Shown here piece by piece: positions 42,958 to 51,685 of a DNA stretch of 64,000 bases. The DNA is from Pseudomonadota bacterium (GTDB taxonomy: Bacteria; Pseudomonadota; Gammaproteobacteria; Xanthomonadales; SZUA-38): assembly GCA_039033415.1 (NCBI GenBank), contig JBCCCR010000009.1, positions 1 to 64,000 of the forward strand. The letters are read 5' to 3'. The notes beneath the pieces are model-generated. The model had not been told where the DNA came from. It saw only the letters and a list, made by a program, of their open reading frames with translations, and searched no databases. Made by a program: the position numbers and the translations under genes. The stretch's first letter is position 1, and the number at the start of each line of letters is the position of its first letter.

Positions 42958-42988
42958 AAAAACGCCTCCGCAATGCCGGTTGGAGGCG
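42958..42988 (-). terminator. rho-independent terminator of the AsmA-like gene
   Basis: Read on the minus strand, CGCCTCC (42988-42982) and GGAGGCG (42969-42963) form a 7-bp stem with a 12-nt loop, followed by five T (42962-42958). It lies five bases after the stop of the AsmA-like gene and separates it from the FHA-pheA transcript. Confidence 0.75.
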
Positions 42989-42992
42989 CGAT

Positions 42993-45134
42993 TCAGTTCC
43001 CGTCATCATCATCGTCGTCGTCGCCAAGCAGCGATTTCAGAAGCCGTTTTTTGGCGCGGTCACGATCGGAGGACTCGTCCTCACTTTCAGGGTCATCCCC
43101 CTCCTCGTCATCGCCGAGCAGTCGCCCCAGCAATTCATCCTTTTTGCGATCGATTTTCTCCTGCTGGGAGGCGAGCACCAGCTTGGCGACATCAATCGAA
43201 ATTCCAGGTGCCGCGAGGTCACCCGAGAGGCTCAGAGGGATTTTGCGGCCGGCAATCCGGTCCAGCCCGCTGAGCCCCGTGGCGTCGAGCAGGACCGGCT
43301 CGAGTTCTCCGTCAACGGTCATGTCTGCGAGATTGATGGTGAGGTCGCCGTTGACCGTGAGCACGGGCGAAGCCAGTTCCAGACGTGAAGTACGCAATAC
43401 CCCGTCGGTCACGCGGGCCTCCAGTGCCATGCTGGAGAACGTCGTCTGCCCCTCTTCGGTCTGGGCGCTGCCGTCACCGGAAGATTGATTGAGCAACGAT
43501 GTCGCCCGATTGAGCGCACCAAAGATGTCCATGCCAAAGATGGCCCCATCGCTGAAGTTAAAGCTGAGGGTACCGTTGGCTCCCGCCAGCGGGTTGGCGC
43601 CGAGCGGGTCGTCCATGATGAGGTTGGCCTTGAGGTCACCCGTACCGGTCATGTACTGGGTGCCAAGAAAGTCCTTGAGCAGAGGCCCAGCCTGCACCCC
43701 GCTGACTGACTGATCGAGGGACAGTCGGCCCTGACCGTCGGTTCTCAATTCAATCTGCGTATCCAGCAAGCCCCCGTATAGTCCGGCGTTCATGGGCTCC
43801 AGCACAACCCCCTCAGGACCGGAGGTGAGCTTCAGCTTCACGTCGGTGGCCGAGACTCCCGCCACTGCCAGCGATCCAATGCCAATCTCGCCCGTCAGCT
43901 GCCCGAGATCGAGGTCAGCAAGGTTGACCGGGGCGCTGGCCTCAGTCGGCGCCTGCGAGGTTTCGCCCTCCGGCAGGTAGCGGTCAACATCGATCGCGTC
44001 GACATCAACTTGAAAGGCGCCCACCAGCCGCTCGATGTCCGAAATGTCTGCGCTGCCGGTGATGGTTGTTTCGTCCAGGCGGATGGTCATGGCGGTGAGA
44101 GCGGCTCGGTTCGGACTAACCTCAAACTGAAAGTCACTCGAAAACGCCGTCAGGGCCGACTCATCCGCCGCCTGAAATGCCGCCCCCATCGCCTGGGCGA
44201 GCCAGCTGCGAAGGTTGAATTCCGCCACCGTGAGCTGGCCCACCAGCTTTTGTCCGTCGCCGCTTACCTCGGTCCCGGTCAGGTTAAATTCCACCCGCGC
44301 CGCGCCGGACTCCAAAACCAGGCCCTGCGCCGTCAAGGCGTCATCAGCTTCCGTATAGCTCAGGGGCTCACTCAGACTCAAGCTAAACGGCAGCGCCGGC
44401 TGTTCTGCACCGCCTTCGGTCGATCCGGTCAGCGAAAGCTTGGAGACCGCCAGCGACATCGGTGAGGCATCCAGCAGGCCGCTGCCTTCTAGGCTGGATT
44501 CAAGCGCCGCCGTGACCTGCCCTTCAACGACGAGGTTCATGGAAAGATCAAGCGACAACGGCTCGCTCGGGTCGATGGCGCTGCTGGTGAGATTGAAGTC
44601 CGTCACGGCCGCTTTGAGGTCCGCCTGCGCGTCGCTGTACGACAGGCTGGCATCGAGGAGCTGGATACCGGCGACCTGCAAATCGATATCCTGCGGTGCG
44701 TCGCTACTGGTCGTTGTGGTCGTCTCGGTGGAGCCAGAAACAAGGCTTTCCCAGTTGCTCCGACCCTGCTGGTCGATTTCCAGATTGACCTGCGGGGCCC
44801 TCAGCAGGACCTCACCCACCCGGAGCTGTCCTCGAAGCAGTGGCAGCAAACGAACGCGAACCGTAGCCTCACCGACCGACAACAGATGTGGCGCGCTGAA
44901 TCCCGTGTCGTTAGCAATCGAGACTTCGTTCAGTTCGATCGCCGCCCAGGGAAAAACCGACAGGGCCAGCGGACCGTTGAGACGAACCTCCCGATCCAGA
45001 GCCTTTGAGGCCTCGCTGGCGATCCTTTCGCGATAGTCATTCGGGTCGATCACCATCGGCAGGATCAGGCCGGCTGCGACCACCAGCACCAGTAAAAGCC
45101 CTACCCCGATAAACAGCCATTTGATCAATTTCAT
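42993..45134 (-). CDS. AsmA family envelope protein
   Basis: A 713-residue protein with a single N-terminal transmembrane helix (WLFIGVGLLLVLVVAAGLIL) and the AsmA N-terminal motif DPNDYRERIASEASKALDREVRLNGPLALSVFPW, split here as DPNDYRERI and LALSVFPW. A long beta-rich periplasmic part follows with the AsmA-2 region (GTLSFNFSDGAIFGMDIFGA). The AsmA/TamB/YhdP superfamily is linked to outer-membrane lipid transport. The C-terminus ends in a run of Asp (DDDDDDDGN), preceded by a basic/acidic helical segment. A terminator follows. Confidence 0.88.
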   Translation of the reverse strand: MKLIKWLFIGVGLLLVLVVAAGLILPMVIDPNDYRERIASEASKALDREVRLNGPLALSVFPWAAIELNEVSIANDTGFSAPHLLSVGEATVRVRLLPLLRGQLRVGEVLLRAPQVNLEIDQQGRSNWESLVSGSTETTTTTSSDAPQDIDLQVAGIQLLDASLSYSDAQADLKAAVTDFNLTSSAIDPSEPLSLDLSMNLVVEGQVTAALESSLEGSGLLDASPMSLAVSKLSLTGSTEGGAEQPALPFSLSLSEPLSYTEADDALTAQGLVLESGAARVEFNLTGTEVSGDGQKLVGQLTVAEFNLRSWLAQAMGAAFQAADESALTAFSSDFQFEVSPNRAALTAMTIRLDETTITGSADISDIERLVGAFQVDVDAIDVDRYLPEGETSQAPTEASAPVNLADLDLGQLTGEIGIGSLAVAGVSATDVKLKLTSGPEGVVLEPMNAGLYGGLLDTQIELRTDGQGRLSLDQSVSGVQAGPLLKDFLGTQYMTGTGDLKANLIMDDPLGANPLAGANGTLSFNFSDGAIFGMDIFGALNRATSLLNQSSGDGSAQTEEGQTTFSSMALEARVTDGVLRTSRLELASPVLTVNGDLTINLADMTVDGELEPVLLDATGLSGLDRIAGRKIPLSLSGDLAAPGISIDVAKLVLASQQEKIDRKKDELLGRLLGDDEEGDDPESEDESSDRDRAKKRLLKSLLGDDDDDDDGN

Positions 45135-45234
45135 GGTTCTTGCCGTCGGCAGTCGTCGATACGTTTATCATACCGCAGACAGTCTCCGGACACCGCTTGG
45201 GCACGCGTTTGTCGACGCCTGTTAGGATAGCGGC

Positions 45235-45510
45235 ATGAGTAGAATTAAGATTCGGCGCAGCCACGAAAGCGGGCTGGACAAAGCGCGGGAGGCGGCAGAC
45301 GAAATTGCCGGCGAAATGGGCGAGCGTTTCGGTGTGACCTCGAACTGGCAGGGGGACGTGCTGGCGTTTTCACACAGCGCTGTACGTGGCCAGATTCAGG
45401 TCAGTGAGGAGGCGATCGAAGTCGACGCGAAGCTCGGACTCCTGGTCACACCCTTCAAAGCCGCCCTGGAATCACGCATCCACGACTACATCGATCAATA
45501 CCTGGCCTAG
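45235..45510 (+). CDS. polyhydroxyalkanoic acid system family protein
   Basis: A 91-residue cytosolic protein. MSRIKIRRSHESGLDKARE and AKLGLLVTPFKAALESRIHDYIDQYL match the small PHA_gran_rgn family (PF09650) found beside polyhydroxyalkanoate granule genes. Its exact biochemical role is not established. It is divergent from the AsmA-like gene, with 100 bases between them, and lies near a phasin gene, which supports the storage-granule context. Confidence 0.8.
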   Translation: MSRIKIRRSHESGLDKAREAADEIAGEMGERFGVTSNWQGDVLAFSHSAVRGQIQVSEEAIEVDAKLGLLVTPFKAALESRIHDYIDQYLA

Positions 45511-45560
45511 ACGGCCCACCCAGTTGAGCCGTGTGGCGCGCTGACGCGTTGCTCGCTGGC

Positions 45561-46280
45561 TTACCAGAACTGACGCCAGGCAAAATCCAGCTCGTCCGTA
45601 GAAAGATCACGGAGTTGCTGGGCAATGGCCATCTCCCGCTGTTCAATACTTCGCAGGAAATCGTCGGCGCCGCCCATCTCATCGAACGCATGAAAGCCAT
45701 GCTCCAAAAACGTCTGGAGATCGGACAGCCCGGCTACCTTGGCGGGCCATCGAGCCATTTTGAGCGTCGCGTAGATCATGGGCAGGTTGACGAGATGCTC
45801 CAATGCTTCACCCACGCGAACAATCTGGCGAATCTGCTCCTCGCGCTCCTCGGCCGGTGCGCTGGAGCGATAAGCCGCAGCGTACTGCTCCACCGACATA
45901 GTCTCGACGTCGATTCCGTCAGTTCGCAGGGTGTGGGCGGTCTTAAAATCCAGCGACTGGGCTAGCGACTGGGCTGAAAGCGCTTCCTCCACCGTCACCA
46001 GGACCGAGGGCGGCATAATCTTGAACAGGAGTGGCAGCATCTTGGTCATCTGCTGGTTGCGCAGGTGAAGATTGGGTGGCGCATAGAGTTCTTCGACAAA
46101 AAACTGCATGGCCTCACGATGACTCTCGCGGTCCCAGAAATCGCCATAGGTTTGTCGTAAGCGGTCTTTCTGCCACCGCTCCAACGCCTCCACCTGAGGG
46201 CGCAGCCCGGCCTGCTCCGTCTCCAGCTGCCACTGATGGCTGACCTCCAGCTGGAAACGGATACTGTCGTTGGTGTTCAC
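45561..46280 (-). CDS. FFLEELY-motif protein of unknown function
   Basis: A 239-residue helical cytosolic protein. The segment EAMQFFVEELYAP near residue 57 matches the FFLEELY motif by which this uncharacterised proteobacterial family is named. No signal peptide, membrane helix or catalytic motif is visible. It faces the PHA-system gene and is divergent from the phasin gene, a neighbourhood that suggests, but does not prove, a link to storage granules or lipid metabolism. Confidence 0.7.
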   Translation of the reverse strand: MNTNDSIRFQLEVSHQWQLETEQAGLRPQVEALERWQKDRLRQTYGDFWDRESHREAMQFFVEELYAPPNLHLRNQQMTKMLPLLFKIMPPSVLVTVEEALSAQSLAQSLDFKTAHTLRTDGIDVETMSVEQYAAAYRSSAPAEEREEQIRQIVRVGEALEHLVNLPMIYATLKMARWPAKVAGLSDLQTFLEHGFHAFDEMGGADDFLRSIEQREMAIAQQLRDLSTDELDFAWRQFW

Positions 46281-46423
46281 AGCGAACCCCAGGCTTCGCG
46301 CAACGATTTCCGCGCCACAAACCGGCTCAACGGGTGCTGCACTAGTGTGTTTATTCTAGAAATCACTCGTATCGTGTGCGTCATCAAATAGAAACCGTCG
46401 CAGTAAGCGACATGGAGTAGATA

Positions 46424-46990
46424 GTGGCCAAGAAGAAAACAAGCAAGCGTTCTGCGAAACGCAGCGCACAAGTTGAGTCTGCACGAGACAACGTGAAGGA
46501 ATCCGCCAGCCAGATCTGGCTCGCGGGCCTCGGCGCGCTGTCCAAGGCGGGTGAAGAAGGCGCCCGGTTCTTTGAGAATCTGGTGCGTGACGGACTGTCC
46601 ATGGAGAAGAAAACCCGGAAGGCGACCGAGAGCCGTGTTACCGAGGTTCGCGAAGCCGTTGAAGGTACGGTAGAGCAGGTGCAAGCCAAGGCCACCGCTT
46701 CCTGGGACAAGCTCGAGAAAGTGTTTGAAGAGCGCGTCGCCAAGGCCCTCGCCGGTCTGGGCGTGCCCACCAGCGACGATGTCAAAGCACTTAGCGCGCG
46801 AATCGCCGAGCTGCAGACCTCCGTCGACAAGCTGACGGGCACCAAAGCTGCCCCGCGCAAAAAGCTCGCAAGCAAGAAGAAGACCGCTAAGGCTTCAACC
46901 AAAAAAGCTGCCACCGCCAAGAAAACCGTGCGGAAGAAGGCGACTCGCAAGAAGGCCAGCAGCAAGAAAGCCAGCTCCCGTCGCGCTTAA
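46424..46990 (+). CDS. phaF: phasin with Lys/Ala-rich histone-like tail (PhaF type)
   Basis: A 188-residue granule-associated protein. Residues 20-125 are amphipathic helix/coiled coil with the phasin pattern ASQIWLAGLGALSKAGEEGA and FENLVRDG. Residues 140-188 are repeats of KK/AA/ST like eukaryotic H1 and PhaF, expected to bind DNA and so spread granules at division. The start is GTG at 46424 with GGAG nine bases upstream. A strong terminator follows, so it is a single-gene transcript. Confidence 0.85.
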   Translation: MAKKKTSKRSAKRSAQVESARDNVKESASQIWLAGLGALSKAGEEGARFFENLVRDGLSMEKKTRKATESRVTEVREAVEGTVEQVQAKATASWDKLEKVFEERVAKALAGLGVPTSDDVKALSARIAELQTSVDKLTGTKAAPRKKLASKKKTAKASTKKAATAKKTVRKKATRKKASSKKASSRRA

Positions 46991-47074
46991 CGACGGCAGC
47001 TGACCCCGATTGGCGCTGTTACACCGACGCTGCCGCGGCTGGGCCCCTCCCCTGCTGCGCGTAACAGGCCATGT

Positions 47075-47107
47075 GGATGCCGGGGTTCGCCCCGGCATCC
47101 GTTTTTT
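47075..47107 (+). terminator. rho-independent terminator with UUCG loop
   Basis: A perfect 11-bp stem (47075-47085 with 47090-47100) has the stable tetraloop TTCG and is followed by G and six T (47102-47107). It ends the phasin transcript and stands before the convergent fatty acyl-CoA reductase gene. Confidence 0.95.
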
Positions 47108-47181
47108 CTCCTAACCTTCCGCCCAACCTGTCCCGGCGCATGGCGCTGGGAGGTTAATCCTGACCCGCACGGGCTCTCCTT

Positions 47182-49167
47182 TTACCAGTGAATGCCTCGC
47201 ATGAGCGAAGCAAAAGCAATCTGTTCGCTGGTCGGTTGGCGCGCTTCGGCGTTCTTGATGCCCTTTGCGGCTGATGAGTCCGGGAACAGACGGAACGCGG
47301 TGTTCATGACCACCTCGGCCGATTTCGGCATGATCGCGTGCAGCACCTGGGCGGTGACACCAAGCCGGGTCGCGATGCGCTGGGGTCGCCGGATAATGGC
47401 ATCCGCGATCATGTCGGCCGCCTCCTCGGGGCTGATTGTTGGCACGCTGTTGTAAATCTTGGTCGGTGCAATCATCGGCGTTCTCACCAGCGGCATGTTG
47501 ATTGTCGTGAAGCTGATGCCCATGTCCGCGAACTCGGACGCCGCACAGCGCGAGAAGGCATCCAGCGCCGCCTTGGAGGCGACGTAGGCCGAGAACCGCG
47601 GTGCATTCGAAAGAACACCAATCGATGAGATGTTGATGATCTGGCCTGTGCCTCGCTCGGTCATATGCGGCAGGCATCGCATGATCAAACGCAGCGAACC
47701 AAAATAGTTGAGCTGCATCGTGCGCTCAAAATCGTGGAATCGGTCGTAGGAAAGCGCGATAGAGCGGCGGATCGACCGCCCGGCATTGTTGATCAGAATG
47801 TCGACGGAGCCATGGTCGGCCACCACGTCGTCAATCAGCTTGTCGCAATGATTCAGATCGGTCAGGTTGGAAACGTAGTAATACGCGTCACCGCCTGCCG
47901 CCTTCATTTCCGCGACAGTTTCCTTCAGCTCCTGTTCCTTGCGAGCGACCACCACCACCTTGGCGCCCCGGCTGGCCAGCTGAATGGCGCAGGCCCGACC
48001 AATGCCCGAGGAGCCCCCGGTCACTACCACCACCTTGCCCTTGACGGCCGTAGCCAGCGATCGATCGACGTGCAGATCCGGATCCAGATGGCGTTCCCAG
48101 TAATCCCAGATTCGCCAGCCGTAGTCGTCCAGCTTGGGCACGCCGATGTCGGTTCCTTTGAGGGCCTTCTCGGTGTTCCGGGAATCAAAGCGGGTGGGAT
48201 AGTTGATCAGCTGAAGCACCGACTCAGGGATACCAAGATCTTTCAGAATCATTTCTGAAATCCGCTTGACTGGTGGCAACATGGCCAGCCCCTGGCGGAT
48301 GCTCTTCGGAATAAAGCCGAACATCCGGGCATCGATGCGCATGTTCATCTGCGGCGCGTGGCCGGCGCGGGCAAAAAGATTCAGCACCTCGCCAATCCGC
48401 ATCGGATCAGGGTCAGTCAAATGGAAACACTCGCCGTCCAGATCCTTCTGATGCGCGATGTGATCGAGCGCATCCGCTACGAAGTCCACCGGCACCATGT
48501 TCACGCGTCCGCCTTCAATGCCAATCGCCGGCACCCACGACGGCAAAACGCTGCGCATTTTTTGAATCAGCTTGAAGAAGTAGTAGGGCCCGTCAATCTT
48601 GTCCATTTCCCCCGTCTTGGAATGCCCGATGACAATCGCCGGCCGATAGATCCGGTACTTAACCGCCGCTTGATCCCGGACGAGCTTTTCCGAATCGTGT
48701 TTCGTCCGGAAATAGGGATGGTCGAGGTTTTCAGCCTCGTCAAGCATGTCCTCCCGGAAAACCCCGGCGTAAAGCCCCGCTGCGGCGATAGAGCTCACGT
48801 GATGAAAACAACCGGCCTTGAGCTCTTCAGCCAGCGACAGCGCGTTGCGCGTCCCTTCCATGTTGGCCGGAATCTGGGCCTCGGCGCTGGCGCCCAGGTC
48901 ATAAACGGCCGCGAGGTGGAAGACGTGCCGAATCTTGCCGGCGAGCTCCTCCCGATACTTTTTGGACACCCCAAGACTTTTGCGAGTGAGATCACCTGTT
49001 ACCGGTATGACCCTGTCTGATCCCGGCATCGACTTGAGCATCTCCTGCAGCCTTTTTTTCGACTGGCTGCGGGTGAGGACATAGATCTTGCCCTTGCGAT
49101 TGTCGAGCAGGTTCTGCAGGAGGTGGCGGCCGATAAAACCGCTGGCACCGGTAACGAAGTAGGACAT
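47182..49167 (-). CDS. two-domain fatty acyl-CoA reductase (alcohol-forming, Marinobacter FACoAR type)
   Basis: A 661-residue cytosolic enzyme expected to reduce fatty acyl-CoA to fatty alcohol with NADPH. The N-terminal extended SDR domain has VTGASGFIGRHLL (5-17) and the active pair Tyr152/Lys156 (YFRTK). The C-terminal classical SDR domain has VTGGSSGIGRA (382-392) and Tyr528/Lys532 (YVASK). Length and domain order match the Marinobacter FACoAR family used in wax-ester synthesis, and resemble mycobacterial AcrA1. It is divergent from an acyl-CoA-binding protein gene 173 bases away. No wax synthase is in the window. An alternative is an aldehyde-stopping reductase. Confidence 0.85.
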   Translation of the reverse strand: MSYFVTGASGFIGRHLLQNLLDNRKGKIYVLTRSQSKKRLQEMLKSMPGSDRVIPVTGDLTRKSLGVSKKYREELAGKIRHVFHLAAVYDLGASAEAQIPANMEGTRNALSLAEELKAGCFHHVSSIAAAGLYAGVFREDMLDEAENLDHPYFRTKHDSEKLVRDQAAVKYRIYRPAIVIGHSKTGEMDKIDGPYYFFKLIQKMRSVLPSWVPAIGIEGGRVNMVPVDFVADALDHIAHQKDLDGECFHLTDPDPMRIGEVLNLFARAGHAPQMNMRIDARMFGFIPKSIRQGLAMLPPVKRISEMILKDLGIPESVLQLINYPTRFDSRNTEKALKGTDIGVPKLDDYGWRIWDYWERHLDPDLHVDRSLATAVKGKVVVVTGGSSGIGRACAIQLASRGAKVVVVARKEQELKETVAEMKAAGGDAYYYVSNLTDLNHCDKLIDDVVADHGSVDILINNAGRSIRRSIALSYDRFHDFERTMQLNYFGSLRLIMRCLPHMTERGTGQIINISSIGVLSNAPRFSAYVASKAALDAFSRCAASEFADMGISFTTINMPLVRTPMIAPTKIYNSVPTISPEEAADMIADAIIRRPQRIATRLGVTAQVLHAIMPKSAEVVMNTAFRLFPDSSAAKGIKNAEARQPTSEQIAFASLMRGIHW

Positions 49168-49288
49168 CGGGGATACCTCTTGTTGTTGTCAGTTGCCGGC
49201 TGACCTCACCCATATGCGCATCGGGCGCTGTTCAACAGACCGTTGGCCTGCAATTGTGCCAGCTAAAGCCGCCGCATGGGACAGCAGG

Positions 49289-49317
49289 TTGAGAAATCGT
49301 TGTCAGCGCAGCATAAT
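49289..49317 (+). promoter_or_regulatory. candidate sigma-70 promoter of the ACBP-tetR operon
   Basis: TTGAGA (49289-49294) and CATAAT (49312-49317) are 17 bases apart, 24 bases before the ACBP start and after a GAGGGAGAG ribosome-binding site. The shared 173-base gap (49168-49340) must also serve the reductase gene; an 8-bp palindrome ATGCGCAT (49215-49222) there is the only other symmetric element I see. Confidence 0.45.
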
Positions 49318-49340
49318 CGGCGTAACGAGGGAGAGCCAAC

Positions 49341-49598
49341 TTGAGCGACATAGAAAAGGCCTTTGCCGAGGCCACGGCCAACGCGAAAAAGCTGACCGAG
49401 AAGCCTGACAACGACACGCTGCTAAAGCTTTATGCCCTGTTCAAGCAGGCGTCGGAAGGGGACGTCAGCGGTGAAAAACCCGGCTTCTTCGACTTCGTCG
49501 CTACCGCCAAATATGAAGCGTGGGAAGCCCTCGCTGGAACCGACCAAGACACGGCCATGCGCAAGTATGTTGACCTGGTCAAACGTCTCAGCGGTTGA
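49341..49598 (+). CDS. acyl-CoA-binding protein
   Basis: An 85-residue four-helix protein that binds long-chain acyl-CoA esters, common in eukaryotes but rare in bacteria. The signature is clear: LLKLYALFKQASEGDV and AKYEAWEALAGTDQDTAMRKYVDLVK. The start is TTG at 49341 with a strong GAGGGAGAG site; no ATG fits. Its TGA stop overlaps the TTG of the TetR gene (TTGA). Together with the divergent acyl-CoA reductase it suggests acyl-CoA delivery or buffering. Confidence 0.9.
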   Translation: MSDIEKAFAEATANAKKLTEKPDNDTLLKLYALFKQASEGDVSGEKPGFFDFVATAKYEAWEALAGTDQDTAMRKYVDLVKRLSG

Positions 49599-50212
49599 AG
49601 ACCCGGGAACGGATACTGCAAACCAGCCTGGCGCTATTCAACGAGCAGGGTGAAGGCGCAGTCAGTACCAACCATATCGCTGATGAGATGGACATCAGCC
49701 CGGGCAACCTCTACTACCACTTTCGCAACAAAGATCAGATCGTCAGTGAACTGTACGATCGTTATCACCATGAGCTTTCCTCCCTGCTCGACGTACCGGC
49801 CGACGTTGTCCTTGAGCTCGAGGACGTCTGGCTCTTCCTGCATCTCGTGCTCGAGCGGGTCAATGAATACCGTTTCATCTATGACAACCTGACCGATATT
49901 TTGCGACGTCTGCGTCCGGTCCGCCGCCAGTTTGGTTTTCTTCTCAAGTCAAAACGCGAGGCTGCCCTGGCGCTGTGTCGGGCGCTGCAACGCAGCGGCA
50001 TGATGACGGCGACTCAGCAAGAAATAGAGGACCTGAGTACCAACGTTGTGATGGTGGCGACGTTTTGGATCGGCTATGAGTCTGCATCCGGAACACCCTA
50101 CTTGCCCCGGGCCGGCGGCGGGGCTTATCAGGTCATGACCCTGCTGGCACCGTATCTCCGCGAGCCGGAGCGCTCGCATCTGGGAGCGCTTGCCGACGCC
50201 TACCGCCACTGA
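49595..50212 (+). CDS. TetR family regulator coupled to ACBP
   Basis: A 205-residue regulator. The HTH is intact (RILQTSLALFNEQGEGAVS, then IADEMDISPGNLYYHFRNKD). The C-terminal domain is helical, with LRRLRPVRRQFGFLLKSKREAAL. It begins with TTG overlapping the ACBP stop by 4 bases, which requires coupled translation; no later start would keep the HTH. It likely controls the ACBP and reductase genes in response to an acyl-CoA or fatty acid, by analogy with other TetR lipid regulators. This is an inference. Confidence 0.82.
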   Translation: MKTRERILQTSLALFNEQGEGAVSTNHIADEMDISPGNLYYHFRNKDQIVSELYDRYHHELSSLLDVPADVVLELEDVWLFLHLVLERVNEYRFIYDNLTDILRRLRPVRRQFGFLLKSKREAALALCRALQRSGMMTATQQEIEDLSTNVVMVATFWIGYESASGTPYLPRAGGGAYQVMTLLAPYLREPERSHLGALADAYRH

Positions 50213-50377
50213 GTCCAGCATGACAAATGTTCGTGACAGAACACTGGGCCTTGCTTCAAAATGCCTGCAGCAATCGGCGCCGCTGGGCGGGCTTTCGCCG
50301 CCGGCCGTGCTGAGGTCAGGTGCGCCTGTTCCGGGCACGATGCGGGAGAGAATCGAACAGACCGATAAGGGACGATC

Positions 50378-51649
50378 ATGCAGGCACCCATAGAGATACC
50401 CAACTTTGAGCTCATCGAAGAGCTGGGCCGCGGCGGTATGGCCCGGGTCTATCTCGCGAATCAGCTCCAGCCCAAGCGCAAGGTGGCGATCAAGATTGTT
50501 GCGCCAACGACCGGGCAGGATGACGCCTTCATGGAGAGCCTTAAGCTCGAAGGCGATATGGCGGCTCAGTGCAGTCACGCCAACATCGTGACCGTGTACG
50601 CTTGCGGCGTGGTTGATCACCACTACTACCTCGCGATGGAACTCCTGAGCGGCGGTGACCTCACCGAGCGGATCAAACGGGGCATCGACGCCGAAGAAGC
50701 ACTATCGATCTTGAAAGATATGGCAGGCGCGCTGGACCACGCCCACTCAATCAAACTACTGCACCGCGACATCAAGCCAGAAAACATCATGTTTCACGAG
50801 AGCGGCAAAGCGGTGCTCGTAGATTTTGGTATTGCCAAGGAGCAGGACACCGAAAGCAATTTCACCAAGGCTGGGGCCGTCGTCGGCACGCCACACTACA
50901 TGAGCCCGGAGCGGGCGACCGGCAAGTCCATCGACTTTCGCTCTGATCTGTACGCGCTGGGTGTGGTCTTCTACGAAATGCTGACCGGCAACAAGCTCTA
51001 CGAGGGCGCAGATACGTTTGCCATTAGCTACGCACACGTCTACGAACCGATACCCATGCTGCCCGAGCCGTACGTTAAGTATCAGCCGCTGCTCAATCGG
51101 CTGGTGGCCAAGGAACCCGACAGCCGCTTTCAAAGTGCGGGGGAACTGCTCGCGGCACTCAAGAAACCGGCCGCCGTGGCGGCCCTGGACCCTGCCAACA
51201 GCGCAACGCTGGCCGTTGCCCCCTCCGAGCTCGCCTCAGGGGAGATGGCTGCCGCGCAGCCAGCCGCCACGCCCTCGGCAAGCACGCCGGCAGAGGCACG
51301 TTCCGGCCTGCCGCTAGTGCCGATCGCTGCCGTGGTGATCACGGTGGTGGTGGCCGCCGTGGTCGGCGTTCGCATGATGGGCGGCGATTCCGATACCACC
51401 CCGAATAATCCTTCGGGAATCCGCGTAGGCATGGGCCAGAACCTGGACGTGGCGGAGCGGGAGCGCATGCAGGAGCTGCTGGCCGCAGCGGCCAGCATGT
51501 CCCGCATCAACAACTACGAGCAGGCCGAAGAAAACCTGTTTAAGGTGCTATCGGAATTCGACTGTAAAAACGAGGAAGCGCGGCGCGGCCTGCTTGCCCT
51601 CAACCCGACACGAGCCGAAGAGATCATCCAGATCTGCGATGGCAACTAG
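50378..51649 (+). CDS. transmembrane Ser/Thr protein kinase (PknB-like)
   Basis: A 423-residue protein with an N-terminal cytosolic Hanks-type kinase domain (10-262). It has the Gly-rich loop ELGRGGMARVYLA (15-27), Lys39 in AIK, catalytic HRDIKPEN (129-136), DFG (149-151) and GTPHYMSPERA (170-180). An Ala/Pro linker (265-308) leads to one transmembrane helix (311-334). A short extracytoplasmic helical tail with a TPR-like segment (NNYEQAEENLFKVLSEF) follows. There are no PASTA repeats. It converges on the caspase gene, with 36 bases between the stops. Likely substrates include FHA-domain proteins, two of which are in this window. Confidence 0.9.
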   Translation: MQAPIEIPNFELIEELGRGGMARVYLANQLQPKRKVAIKIVAPTTGQDDAFMESLKLEGDMAAQCSHANIVTVYACGVVDHHYYLAMELLSGGDLTERIKRGIDAEEALSILKDMAGALDHAHSIKLLHRDIKPENIMFHESGKAVLVDFGIAKEQDTESNFTKAGAVVGTPHYMSPERATGKSIDFRSDLYALGVVFYEMLTGNKLYEGADTFAISYAHVYEPIPMLPEPYVKYQPLLNRLVAKEPDSRFQSAGELLAALKKPAAVAALDPANSATLAVAPSELASGEMAAAQPAATPSASTPAEARSGLPLVPIAAVVITVVVAAVVGVRMMGGDSDTTPNNPSGIRVGMGQNLDVAERERMQELLAAAASMSRINNYEQAEENLFKVLSEFDCKNEEARRGLLALNPTRAEEIIQICDGN

Positions 51650-51685
51650 TCAAAGCTTGACCCCTTCCCGGTCACGCTTGCGGCG

